Source: a virus
Virus record (IMG/VR): IMGVR_UViG_3300021375_001664
Span: 1 to 20,792 of that record
DNA length: 20,792 bases
Reading direction: 5' to 3' (one strand)
Below are positions 1-6,481 of the stretch, piece after piece. The stretch's first letter is position 1, and each line of letters starts with the position of its first letter. The position numbers and the translations under genes were made by a program. Under the pieces are notes generated by a model, which worked only from the letters and a program-made list of their open reading frames with translations, did no database searches and was not told the DNA's origin.

Positions 1-47
1 CAGGAACTTGGGGAAAGGCGGATAAAGATCTTGCTGATAAGGTATGA
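1..47 (+). CDS. C-terminal end of an upstream gene (partial)
   Basis: The window opens inside a reading frame that ends with TGA at 45-47. The visible tail reads GTWGKADKDLADKV. The stop overlaps the next ATG (44-46) in an ATGA arrangement, which is the usual junction in this genome and is the main reason to believe the frame is real. Too little is visible to name the product. Confidence 0.5.
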   Translation, partial: GTWGKADKDLADKV

Positions 48-1141
48 GTATAAATAGAATTATAGAAACAGGAGGGGCGGGCGAAGAAGGTACTGATGAA
101 CTCGTTCAAAAATTACAACAGGACACTCCAGGTCAACCAACAAAACGGAAACCAAAAATGAAAAAGTTTAGAGATATTTTAGAGGGGGTTGACCCCATTC
201 AAGAAAATGTTAATAAAGAATCAAAATTATTAGCAAAAGAAATTAGCGACGCAGCTCGCAGAGAAACAGGTCAAGATAAGAAAGACTTCTTGGCTATTGC
301 TAAACTATTACAACAAAGTAAACTTAAAGACGCAGCGAAGTATATGGCTAAATTAGATACTGTCGTTCTTGAAGATCTAGTTACTTTTGTAATGGGACAT
401 GAATCTGTATTTAAGGCAATGTATCCTAAAGCTCGTCCAGGACAATACGTTGCTTCATTCGCAAGAAAGGTTGAAGGCGTTGAAGAAGGAGATTGCGAAT
501 ATCCTGGTCAGTGTGGTCAAGATCCTTGTGTTACATTTGGTAAAGTTGAAGAAGAAGAAATCAGCGAACGAGTTCATTACGCATTTGATACTCAGGACGG
601 TGCTCGAGAATTTCAAAAGAAAGTAGCCGGCCTGCCAATGAATATTGTAAAGGTTGGGTCTGGTAAATACTATGTAGTAGAACTAAGACCTGGTGCAAAT
701 CAAGGCGTTCAAGATAAAGCAGCTAAGATTGCAGTTTCTATAGGTTTAAGCGAAGAGTTTTATAATATTGCAGAAGGGTATATAAAACCTACTACTGAGG
801 TAGTTCAAGAAGCAATGTCTGAAAAAGATAAGAAGAAAAGACTTGCTATGATTAAGAACGCCGTTGAAAAAATGAATAAGCAAAATATGGAAAAGGCAAA
901 GAAAGATGCTCTTGCCATGATGAAGGCATCAGGTATGTTTGATGAAGAACTTGAAGAAGCTGCTCCTAAAATGAAAAAGCTTGGTTTCTACGGATCTGAG
1001 ATCGGTGGTCTTAGACAAGGCAACAAATATTATTCAGCAAAACCTGTAGAAGTTAAAGGTAAAGTTGGATTCAGAGTAACCGATGAGTTTGGTAGTTTTG
1101 AAACTATTGATCTCAAAACGTTTGCGAAGAGGTTCGGATAA
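44..1141 (+). CDS. Putative internal head/virion protein with capsid-targeting-like motif
   Basis: This 365-residue protein is hydrophilic and rich in Lys and Glu. I cannot assign a biochemical function. Residues 1-8 end in R-I-I-E followed by TGG, and residues 39-47 read MKKFRDILE followed by G. Both resemble T4 capsid-targeting sequences cut by prohead protease after [L/I]-X-E. A three-Cys cluster (C-x5-C-x4-C) lies near residues 150-162. The middle contains the strand-helix pattern seen in neighbouring small proteins (YAFDTQDGAREFQKKV), and a Lys-rich helical stretch spans about residues 255-300. The ATG at 44 overlaps the upstream stop. An internal ATG at 158, with a weak GGA upstream and a late-promoter match at 49-56, could be the true start and would put MKKFRDILE at the N terminus. 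Location among head-type genes suggests a packaged protein. Confidence 0.75.
   Translation: MSINRIIETGGAGEEGTDELVQKLQQDTPGQPTKRKPKMKKFRDILEGVDPIQENVNKESKLLAKEISDAARRETGQDKKDFLAIAKLLQQSKLKDAAKYMAKLDTVVLEDLVTFVMGHESVFKAMYPKARPGQYVASFARKVEGVEEGDCEYPGQCGQDPCVTFGKVEEEEISERVHYAFDTQDGAREFQKKVAGLPMNIVKVGSGKYYVVELRPGANQGVQDKAAKIAVSIGLSEEFYNIAEGYIKPTTEVVQEAMSEKDKKKRLAMIKNAVEKMNKQNMEKAKKDALAMMKASGMFDEELEEAAPKMKKLGFYGSEIGGLRQGNKYYSAKPVEVKGKVGFRVTDEFGSFETIDLKTFAKRFG
49..56 (+). promoter_or_regulatory. T4-type late promoter motif (TATAAATA) inside the first codons
   Basis: The octamer TATAAATA exactly matches the -10 element of T4 late promoters, which are read by gp55-containing polymerase. It lies within codons 2-5 of the gene starting at 44. 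If used, transcription would begin near position 62, after that start codon, and would favour the internal ATG at 158. A chance match in AT-rich DNA is possible. Confidence 0.35.
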
Positions 1142-1626
1142 TGTCATATATATTTGAGGCACTTGCCGACATCAAGCTAACTACTGAAAACATTCAGAAA
1201 GTTATTAAAATGTATCCAAGAGATAACGATTGGAAGAAGTTAATAACTAAACACCGTAGAGATATTGATGCTCTTCGTAGAGGTAAAGATTTACCAAAGA
1301 AAGTCGAAGACGAGTTAATGAATTGGGCATTGGATAACGGCGAAATCAAAACTGACGACGTCGAAGAATTAGAAGATTTCATTGATAGAATTATGAATGA
1401 AGGAACAGCAAATAAAAATAAAAACCTAAAAGAAGGTTTACCAAACCAAAAGCAATTAGAAAAAGATATCATGGCCTTTATGAAAGATGGTCGGTCTGAT
1501 GGTATTACTGGTATGATGGGAGTTTCTAAAAGTTTAGAACAGAAATATAAAGTTGGTCCTGCCGTCGCAAGATCAGCAGTTAAAAAATTATTAAGTGATA
1601 TCGTTGACGGAAAATACAAAGGTTAA
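1141..1626 (+). CDS. Small hydrophilic phage protein, probable virion/internal protein
   Basis: The 161-residue product is highly charged and mostly helical by composition, with no membrane segment. The ATG is in a TAATG overlap with the preceding stop and has an AAGAGG ribosome-binding site about 8 bases upstream. The N terminus, MSYIFE followed by A, contains I-F-E, which fits the [L/I]-X-E rule for T4 prohead protease, so it may be processed after residue 6. The C-terminal part (about residues 100-161) looks like a small folded domain with a Gly/Met-rich turn (GITGMMGVSKSLEQKY). I do not recognise a named family. Its place in a run of similar genes suggests a head-internal or structural accessory role. 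Confidence 0.75.
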   Translation: MSYIFEALADIKLTTENIQKVIKMYPRDNDWKKLITKHRRDIDALRRGKDLPKKVEDELMNWALDNGEIKTDDVEELEDFIDRIMNEGTANKNKNLKEGLPNQKQLEKDIMAFMKDGRSDGITGMMGVSKSLEQKYKVGPAVARSAVKKLLSDIVDGKYKG

Positions 1627-1628
1627 TT

Positions 1629-2162
1629 ATGTTATCTTATAACGAATTTGTGACTGAGAAATGTTGGGACGGTTATAAACAAGTTGGTATGAAAAAGAAG
1701 AACGGTAAAGACGTTCCTAATTGTGTACCTGAAGAAAACGAAATAGAAGAACTTACAACCCAACAAATTATTAAAAAGATTGCGGCAGATACTATATTTA
1801 AAAAGAAGTATGGTAAAGCGGTTGAACTTGTAAAACAAATTATGTATAAACATGGCCAAAAGCCAAGACACGGTAAAGAATATTATGCAGGTAAGATTGC
1901 GAATCAGTTAGGATTAGATTCTCACGTGTTAGCTTTGATGGTTGATGAACAACTATCAGAAGGCTCCGAATCATGGGAAGATGGATTTGCACGTAGAGTT
2001 GTTAAAACAACAAAACCAGAACATAAAAAGGACGGCTATGAGTGGCGCATTAAAGGCAAAGACAAAGCTAACCTATCAATCAAATTATATAAAACTAAAC
2101 CTGACTTTGCAGAATTTAAGAAACAAATGAAGCGAGTCGCAGGCCACGAATTCGGAGGATAA
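1629..2162 (+). CDS. Phage internal/virion protein with CWDGYKQxGMKKK...VPNCVPE motif
   Basis: This 177-residue basic protein begins MLSYNEFVTE, similar to the T4 capsid-targeting sequence MKTYQEFIAE, although the cleavage triplet V-T-E departs from strict [L/I]-X-E. Directly after it (residues 11-36) is a two-Cys motif, C-W-D-G-Y-K-Q-V-G-M-K-K-K ending in V-P-N-C-V-P-E (Cys 12 and Cys 32). From memory this recurs in head-region proteins of marine T4-like phages; its function is unknown, and a metal-binding or disulfide hairpin is conceivable. The C-terminal third contains another strand-helix unit (LSIKLYKTKPDFAEFKKQM). The ATG follows AAAGG with about 7 bases of spacing and sits 2 bases after the previous stop. 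Confidence 0.8.
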   Translation: MLSYNEFVTEKCWDGYKQVGMKKKNGKDVPNCVPEENEIEELTTQQIIKKIAADTIFKKKYGKAVELVKQIMYKHGQKPRHGKEYYAGKIANQLGLDSHVLALMVDEQLSEGSESWEDGFARRVVKTTKPEHKKDGYEWRIKGKDKANLSIKLYKTKPDFAEFKKQMKRVAGHEFGG

Positions 2163-2163
2163 C

Positions 2164-2769
2164 GTGAAAGAAATTAGAGTAGATGCAGATGTCAAGAAAA
2201 TGATTGATGCACGAACAAAAGAATTTAAAGAAAAGCTATCTAAGTTGGCTTATGCTAAAATTAAAAAGCAATTAGCAACTGCTGAACCTGAGCCATTAAA
2301 AGGTTATCCTTATAATGAAGAAGTTACTATTTCAATGGACGAATCCGTTAACGAAGCTCTTAAAGCTGGTAAAGGAAAAGGACTTGCTGATATTGATTAC
2401 GTAGGTGATAGAAAGTTAACTCAGAAAATCGAAAAGATTTACAAAATTAAGATCAAGCAGACAGGTAATACTACTGCTGATGTTACTGGAGAAAAGAAAG
2501 ATATTTTAAACTTTTTACAGAAACATTACTATTACGATAATCTAGACGTTATGGAACTCCATCCTAAAATCGTTGAAGAATCTGAATTAGAAGAAATGAA
2601 CGCAAGATACGAAATCTCTGATATGGAACAGTCCAAAGATCCTGCTGTAAAGAGAGAATACGCAAAGCTGAAAAAAGCTAAGTATCCTTCAATGCAATAC
2701 ATCAGACAATATAAAGAAGTCGAAGCTGCCTTAGACAAATCACTTCCTGCCAACAAGCGCAAGAAGTAG
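2164..2769 (+). CDS. Hypothetical phage protein (GTG start), Lys/Glu-rich
   Basis: The 201-residue protein starts at GTG, with a perfect GGAGG at 2154-2158 and 5 bases of spacing, which fixes the start. Residues about 70-130 contain a small alpha/beta unit: a D-I-D-Y-V-G turn, a helix, then a strand and helix with the pattern V-T-G-E-K-K-D-I-L-N-F-L. Proteins at 4935 and 7258 share that pattern. The rest is charged helix, ending in a Lys/Arg tail. Unlike its neighbours it has no capsid-targeting-like N terminus. The family looks like those near head genes of marine T4-like phages. Function is unknown. A strong promoter begins just after its stop, so the upstream operon may end here. Confidence 0.75.
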   Translation: MKEIRVDADVKKMIDARTKEFKEKLSKLAYAKIKKQLATAEPEPLKGYPYNEEVTISMDESVNEALKAGKGKGLADIDYVGDRKLTQKIEKIYKIKIKQTGNTTADVTGEKKDILNFLQKHYYYDNLDVMELHPKIVEESELEEMNARYEISDMEQSKDPAVKREYAKLKKAKYPSMQYIRQYKEVEAALDKSLPANKRKK

Positions 2770-2798
2770 TTGACATTGCAGCATTAATGTTGTATAAT
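2770..2798 (+). promoter_or_regulatory. Perfect sigma70 promoter before the RimK-RimB fusion
   Basis: TTGACA at 2770-2775 and TATAAT at 2793-2798 are separated by exactly 17 bases, the optimal sigma70 architecture. The expected transcription start (2804-2806) coincides with the ATG at 2804, and no Shine-Dalgarno sequence is present, so this promoter would give a leaderless mRNA. Host polymerase could recognise it directly, suggesting early or constitutive expression. Confidence 0.85.
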
Positions 2799-2803
2799 TA
2801 ATT

Positions 2804-4252
2804 ATGAAATCTATATCTGAATACAGATTAAACCCTCTCGAAGAAGAAGCAGAAATTGTTCCTTATAACGAGCTGCACGTTGTTGTATTAGGTACAGGAG
2901 ATGGTGACGGTACTTTTGCTGATATTGTTGAAGAAGTTTCTGTTAAGAGAGATATCAAATACGATTTCGTTGATATAACAAAATCGTGGATTGCTGACTC
3001 TGATATTGACATCGGAACTGTAAAGCTTCGTAACGTTGATGGCAAAGATAAAGATATTGAGATTGAAACACATAACTCAATTGTATTTGTAAGAGCAGGA
3101 GCAATCGGTACGCTTTCCTCCCAAGCGTTTGTATCCTCCTTACAAGATATTGGCTTTTTGCTTGTTAACGATTTAGAATCTATGTTAGTCTGTGATAACA
3201 AAATGTCCAACGCATTATTGTTAGGTCGTAATAATATACCGATTCCAAGAACATCATCTATCCCTAACGAACATTCTATCGAAGACGCTCATAAACGAGT
3301 AGGTGGAAAGTTCCCTGTTATTATTAAAACACTTAAAGGAACTCAAGGTGTTGGTGTAATGAAGATTGATAGTATGTCATCTTTAACAGGTGTATGTCAA
3401 TCGTTATGGAAATACGATGCTGATTTGTTAATACAAGAATTCTTTGAAATGAAATCAGATATACGTACTCTACTTGTAGGTGGTAAGATCATTGCCTCGG
3501 CAGAAAGAATACAAGCACCAGATAACAAAGACTTTAGAAACAATGTTCACCAAGGCGCAACAACAGAACCATACGATTTATCGAAGAAAGAGATTGAAGT
3601 AATTAAAGCAGCCGCAAGAGCAACAGGAGCTGTGTATTGTGGAGTAGATCATTTTGTTGATAAGAAAGGCAATCCTTATATTATCGAAGTAAATGGTTCA
3701 CCTGGTATTCGTTCTCACTTTGAAGGTTATGATCCTTGGACAGAAGAAAAGAAAGGTAAAGTTTCTGATAAGAAAGTTGTAGAAGATATTATACAATTCT
3801 TTTCTAAGGATGTCAATAGAAGACCAATCTTTAGACAAGAAGCAGGTTATATTGAAACGATTATATTTAAAGGTATGGAAAAGAATCCTGTACGTGCAAA
3901 GTTTGATTCTGGTAACAGTGCAAAAGCAAGTATGCTCCATGTTGATAAAATGGAAACAAAAGGTAAAATGGTATTTTGGGAAAAGAATGGTTATAAGTTT
4001 GAGAGTGAAGTAATATATGTCTCAAACCCAACTCGTGGTCAGAAGGCATTTGATACAAGACCTGTAATTGAACATGAGATCCTTTTCAATAACAAGAAAC
4101 ATATTGCTGAAATCGCGTTGTCATTAAAAGATACTGCATCAGAAATGTTAGTGAATAGAAAGTTAATGACTAAGTTTAAAATTGCGGTGAATCCTAATAG
4201 ACGATTCATACTATCAAACAAAACTGATAGAAACGATGAGAGTGACCACTAA
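2804..4252 (+). CDS. RimK-like ATP-grasp ligase fused to RimB-like retropepsin domain
   Basis: The 482-residue protein has two domains. Residues about 24-335 form a RimK-type ATP-grasp amino-acid ligase: an N-terminal alpha/beta domain, Lys175, the glycine loop GTQGVGV (179-185), RNNVHQGA (245-252) and the metal-binding strand EVNGSPG (295-301). RimK adds glutamates to the C terminus of ribosomal protein S6. Residues about 348-472 resemble the RimB/DUF785 retropepsin-like family, with FDSGNSA (367-373) as the D-[ST]-G catalytic loop and MLVNRKLM (448-455) as the conserved late motif. RimB is associated with removing or limiting those glutamates in Pseudomonas. The N terminus, MKSISEYRLNPLEE, looks like a capsid-targeting sequence with an L-E-E cleavage site. 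The gene has its own sigma70 promoter and no ribosome-binding site, and overlaps the next gene (TAATG). Domain calls are strong; substrate and packaging are inferred. Confidence 0.88.
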   Translation: MKSISEYRLNPLEEEAEIVPYNELHVVVLGTGDGDGTFADIVEEVSVKRDIKYDFVDITKSWIADSDIDIGTVKLRNVDGKDKDIEIETHNSIVFVRAGAIGTLSSQAFVSSLQDIGFLLVNDLESMLVCDNKMSNALLLGRNNIPIPRTSSIPNEHSIEDAHKRVGGKFPVIIKTLKGTQGVGVMKIDSMSSLTGVCQSLWKYDADLLIQEFFEMKSDIRTLLVGGKIIASAERIQAPDNKDFRNNVHQGATTEPYDLSKKEIEVIKAAARATGAVYCGVDHFVDKKGNPYIIEVNGSPGIRSHFEGYDPWTEEKKGKVSDKKVVEDIIQFFSKDVNRRPIFRQEAGYIETIIFKGMEKNPVRAKFDSGNSAKASMLHVDKMETKGKMVFWEKNGYKFESEVIYVSNPTRGQKAFDTRPVIEHEILFNNKKHIAEIALSLKDTASEMLVNRKLMTKFKIAVNPNRRFILSNKTDRNDESDH

Positions 4253-4650
4253 TGAAAAAGTTTACAGATTGGCAACACGATAAGTTTGGACTATATGAAG
4301 GCGTTACTGTTCCTTTAGAACAACCGTTAATAGAGTTTGACCAACTGCCAGGATTGCTTGCAGCAGAAAAAGAACCTGAGTTAAATACACCAAAGCGTTC
4401 AAGTGGAGATAAGAAATATGTTGTCTATGTTAGAAACCCTGACACAGGTAATATTAAAAAGATTGAGTTCGGCGATGAGAAAGGCGGGCTTACTGCTAAG
4501 ATCAATGATAGAGATGCCGCTAAGAACTTCGCAAGCAGACACAATTGCGATACTAAAACAGATAAAATGTCTGCAGGATACTGGGCCTGTCGATTACCTA
4601 AATATGCAGCCGATCTTGGCCTCAAGGGAGGTGGTAGTTATTTCTGGTAA
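4252..4650 (+). CDS. DUF5872-like phage protein with capsid-targeting-like N terminus
   Basis: This 132-residue protein has a conserved C-terminal domain (about residues 53-132): KKYVVYVRNPDTGNIKKIEFGD, a segment with D-R-D-A-A-K-N-F-A-S-R-H-N-C-D, a Y-W-A-C-R-L-P-K-Y segment and a Gly-rich aromatic tail ending YFW. This matches, from memory, a family (DUF5872-like) common in head regions of marine T4-like phages. His/Cys residues in R-H-N-C and W-A-C could bind metal. The N terminus, MKKFTDWQHDKFGLYE followed by G, contains L-Y-E, a predicted prohead-protease site, so the first 17 residues may be a cleaved capsid-targeting peptide. The ATG is in a TAATG overlap with the RimK-RimB fusion, implying translational coupling. 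Confidence 0.82.
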   Translation: MKKFTDWQHDKFGLYEGVTVPLEQPLIEFDQLPGLLAAEKEPELNTPKRSSGDKKYVVYVRNPDTGNIKKIEFGDEKGGLTAKINDRDAAKNFASRHNCDTKTDKMSAGYWACRLPKYAADLGLKGGGSYFW

Positions 4651-4900
4651 ACCATATACGGATCTTGGTGATATACGTACATTTGATATTAATGAAGACC
4701 AAGCGGAATTTGTTTGGCATAAAGATAAAGAAGACCGTATGGTTGAGGTAATATCAGGAAATGGTTGGCAATTTCAACCTGAAAACTGTTTACCATTATT
4801 ATTAGAGCCAGGAGTAAGATTTAAGATTGAAGAAGGTGAATATCATCGTTTAATCAAAGGTATTGATAATTTACAGATTCGGATAACGAAACTGTTATAA
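4631..4900 (+). CDS. Small cupin-like phage protein (start uncertain)
   Basis: The coherent protein begins near VVVISGKPYTDLGDIRTFD and runs about 89 residues. The all-beta pattern with a late Y-H-R-L-I-K-G strand and F-V-W-H-K-D-K-E-D-R suggests a small cupin-like barrel; this call is tentative. The frame stays open upstream to an ATG at 4403, but that part is read inside the preceding gene and does not look like protein. No ATG lies near the domain start. Candidates are GTG at 4631, which sits immediately after AAGGGAG (4624-4630), and ATT at 4640, which would have ideal spacing from GGAGGTG (4627-4633). I chose GTG, with 20 bases of overlap with the previous gene. The stop overlaps a late promoter. 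Confidence 0.7.
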   Translation: MVVISGKPYTDLGDIRTFDINEDQAEFVWHKDKEDRMVEVISGNGWQFQPENCLPLLLEPGVRFKIEEGEYHRLIKGIDNLQIRITKLL

Positions 4901-4903
4901 ATA
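4896..4903 (+). promoter_or_regulatory. T4-type late promoter (TATAAATA)
   Basis: The exact octamer TATAAATA overlaps the stop codon of the cupin-like gene and precedes the gene at 4935. Transcription would start near 4908-4910, giving a leader of about 25 bases that includes the AGGA ribosome-binding site. The intergenic position makes it more credible than the copy at 49. Confidence 0.65.
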
Positions 4904-4934
4904 AACATAGAACATATAATAATAGGAATAAGAA

Positions 4935-5438
4935 ATGGCTGACGGAAGTTTTAGATTAGTTGATATGGACGATAAGAGCTATAAGAACGCTTTGAAACTG
5001 GCCAAGAGCGCAAAACTTAATCCATTTACTAAAAAGACATCAACAGGAATGGAGTTGAGTGTCTTTGGTAGTAATAGAGATATAATGAAATTTTTAAAGT
5101 CATTACCAGAACAATATAAAGAGGAAAATAAAATGCCTAGTTGGAAAGAAATTATCGAGAGCAAAATCGAAGAAAAGATTATGGCTCGTTTACAAAACGA
5201 AGAGGATTCTGAATATCAAGAATTCTTCAAAAAAGTATTAAAAAAGTTTGGCGTTGAATCACCAGCAGAATTAGACGATGCAAAGAAAAAAGAATTCTTT
5301 GACCACATCGACAAGAACTGGAAAGGCGACAATGAAAAGGCAGAAGGAACCGAAGATGCAGTAGAAGATACTGAAGCCGGTGATACCTTAAAGCCGAAGG
5401 GTGAGAAGAAGAAATTAGCTGCGAGTAATTGTGGGTAG
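4935..5438 (+). CDS. Two-part phage virion-region protein with possible internal start
   Basis: The 167-residue protein has two parts. Residues 1-62 form a small alpha/beta unit ending in L-S-V-F-G-S-N-R-D-I-M-K-F-L-K-S, like units at 2164 and 7258. Residues 67-167 start MPSWKEIIE followed by S, a capsid-targeting-like peptide with I-I-E. They continue into a helical domain (EYQEFFKKVLKKFGVESPAE, then K-K-E-F-F-D-H-I-D-K-N-W-K-G-D-N-E) of a type common in marine T4-like phage small proteins, and end in an acidic tail and a Lys-rich end. Met67 (5133) is preceded by AAAGAGG with 8 bases of spacing, so a separate 101-residue product is likely. The first ATG follows AGGA and a late promoter. Function is unknown. 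Confidence 0.8.
   Translation: MADGSFRLVDMDDKSYKNALKLAKSAKLNPFTKKTSTGMELSVFGSNRDIMKFLKSLPEQYKEENKMPSWKEIIESKIEEKIMARLQNEEDSEYQEFFKKVLKKFGVESPAELDDAKKKEFFDHIDKNWKGDNEKAEGTEDAVEDTEAGDTLKPKGEKKKLAASNCG
5118..5135 (+). promoter_or_regulatory. Internal ribosome-binding site and start codon
   Basis: AAAGAGG at 5118-5124 lies 8 bases before ATG at 5133-5135, in frame within the gene at 4935. The predicted 101-residue product would carry the capsid-targeting-like peptide MPSWKEIIE at its N terminus, as neighbouring proteins do. The site may be the only functional start for a packaged form. Confidence 0.5.
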
Positions 5439-5486
5439 TAAATCTACTTCTTGAAGTTTATATAATTATATATTATAGGAGATATC

Positions 5487-5726
5487 ATGTTCTTAATTGA
5501 TTGGATAAAAGGGTTGTTCGGTTCTGCCGAAAAACAAGTTGCACCTATTAAAGCATCAGAGCCTAAGAAGGCTGCTGTAGCAAAAGGTCCTAAAGTAACT
5601 AAGGCTTCGTTAGGTAAACTAACAAAAGCTCAATTAGAAGAAGAAGGTCGTAAAGCGGGTATTGAACTCGATAAAAGACACAAGAAAGCTGATTTAGTAG
5701 ATCAACTTTTTAAAGTTATAAAATAA
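5487..5726 (+). CDS. Small basic protein with C-terminal SAP/HeH-like domain
   Basis: The 79-residue protein starts with an amphipathic, hydrophobic segment (MFLIDWIKGLFG), then an Ala/Lys-rich linker. Residues about 45-77 (LGKLTKAQLEEEGRKAGIEL followed by D-K-R-H-K-K-A-D-L-V-D-Q-L) form a helix-extension-helix unit of the SAP/HeH/LEM type. Such units bind DNA or serve as small adaptors, as in Rho and several phage proteins. The strongly basic composition fits nucleic-acid or membrane-surface contact. A GGAG ribosome-binding site lies 7 bases before the ATG. It stands alone in a short AT-rich stretch between the neighbouring genes. A DNA-associated head protein is one possibility; the role is unproven. 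Confidence 0.75.
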   Translation: MFLIDWIKGLFGSAEKQVAPIKASEPKKAAVAKGPKVTKASLGKLTKAQLEEEGRKAGIELDKRHKKADLVDQLFKVIK

Positions 5727-5769
5727 TTTTTGTTATTAAAATTAACTTAATTTAAACAAGGAGATAACA

Positions 5770-6081
5770 ATGGCACTATGGGGAAAAACAGACGCTGCAG
5801 CAAGCGTACCTAAGTGGCTCGAAACTAGCACAGACAATACTAATAAATCACACGATGAAGATTTAGCAGTATTTGTTGATACGACTGAAGCAGGCGTAGC
5901 AGCTAACAGAGCTAAAGGACTCAAAACACCAGGTTGGAACTTGTATCACACTTACACCGATGCTACAGGCGCAACGCGTCATAAAGCTGAATCTTTAGTA
6001 GTAATGAAAGTTGCTGCTGGCGATGCTGGTGATGCTGGTGTATCAGGTACAGGTGACGATAGTATTGTAGCTGACAGCTAA
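5770..6081 (+). CDS. Conserved T4-like marine phage putative structural protein
   Basis: The 103-residue protein begins MALWGKTDAAASVPKWLE and contains D-L-A-V-F-V-D-T-T-E-A, then GLKTPGWNLYHTYTDATGAT, R-H-K-A-E, and a Gly/Ala/Asp-rich tail. I recognise it as a small family widespread in marine T4-like phage genomes near structural genes; its position in the particle is not known to me. There is no signal peptide or membrane segment. The tail (about residues 85-103) contains short GDAGDAG repeats and is probably flexible. An AAGGAG ribosome-binding site precedes the ATG with 6-7 bases of spacing. Composition and context favour a virion component. Confidence 0.78.
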   Translation: MALWGKTDAAASVPKWLETSTDNTNKSHDEDLAVFVDTTEAGVAANRAKGLKTPGWNLYHTYTDATGATRHKAESLVVMKVAAGDAGDAGVSGTGDDSIVADS

Positions 6082-6082
6082 T

Positions 6083-6090
6083 TTTAAATA
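6083..6090 (+). promoter_or_regulatory. Possible variant late promoter (TTTAAATA)
   Basis: TTTAAATA matches the T4 late consensus at 7 of 8 positions and lies just after a stop codon, before a gene (6107) that has no visible ribosome-binding site. It is weak evidence in AT-rich sequence. Confidence 0.25.
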
Positions 6091-6106
6091 GTTAGCCTTT
6101 ATTGTT

Positions 6107-6481
6107 ATGAATTTGACAGAATCAACCTTTCTACTATATGCGATGAAACACTATGACAACCCTCAGTGTACTGAGATGTCAGAGTTCGAAGAGGATATTA
6201 AGAGATTTCAATATCTCCGTAAACTCTTCTCTCGTTATAGACAAGATAACGAATTAAAGGAAAGGTTAATTCTGAACCATCTCATTGTATTATTCAATGT
6301 GTTTGGTGCACAGGCAACAAATATGTTATTCATGCGGTTGCATGAGTATCACGAGTATTTAAAACCATTCGTGTTATATTTGAATTTTATGCCTGAACTT
6401 TTGGTGTATGATGAGATGGCAATACGGTCAGAATCAATTGATGCTGATGAATATGTCGCAAACAGGTTAAGGGAAATATAA
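6107..6481 (+). CDS. Conserved T4-like phage protein (DUF7207-type)
   Basis: The 124-residue, largely helical protein begins MNLTESTFLLYAMKHYDNPQ, then C-T-E-M-S-E-F-E-E-D, and has the conserved core ELKERLILNHLIVLFNVFGA. I recognise this as a strongly conserved small family in T4-like phages of marine bacteria, located near the gene that follows here; the DUF7207 label is from memory. Its function is unknown to me. The hydrophobic stretches are amphipathic helices rather than clear membrane segments. The ATG has no obvious Shine-Dalgarno sequence, although the reading frame fits the family start. The stop is immediately followed by the next ATG, so the pair is probably co-translated. Confidence 0.82.
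   Translation: MNLTESTFLLYAMKHYDNPQCTEMSEFEEDIKRFQYLRKLFSRYRQDNELKERLILNHLIVLFNVFGAQATNMLFMRLHEYHEYLKPFVLYLNFMPELLVYDEMAIRSESIDADEYVANRLREI

Noticed and set aside
185-196. Small GGGG-TTGA-CCCC hairpin just after the internal start at 158
   Set aside because: A 4-base stem inside coding sequence; the bases encode part of the protein (GVDP), so no regulatory role is supported.
4403-4630. Upstream extension of the cupin-like gene to the ATG at 4403
   Set aside because: This stretch is the +1 reading of the DUF5872-like gene; it does not resemble protein-domain sequence and would imply about 250 bases of overlap. The recognisable domain begins near 4631.
5451-5479. TTGAAG with AT-rich sequence upstream of the SAP-like gene as a promoter
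   Set aside because: No -10 hexamer falls at 16-18 bases; TATAAT (5461) is only 4 bases away. AT-richness alone explains the look.
5727-5769. AT-rich inverted repeats as a rho-independent terminator
   Set aside because: Stems are all A/T, short and without a clear U-tract; such pairings are expected by chance at this composition.
6113-6140. TTGACA followed 16 bases later by TATATG, a possible sigma70 promoter
   Set aside because: It lies inside the start of a conserved gene; the codons LTES are expected there, and the -10 element is poor.
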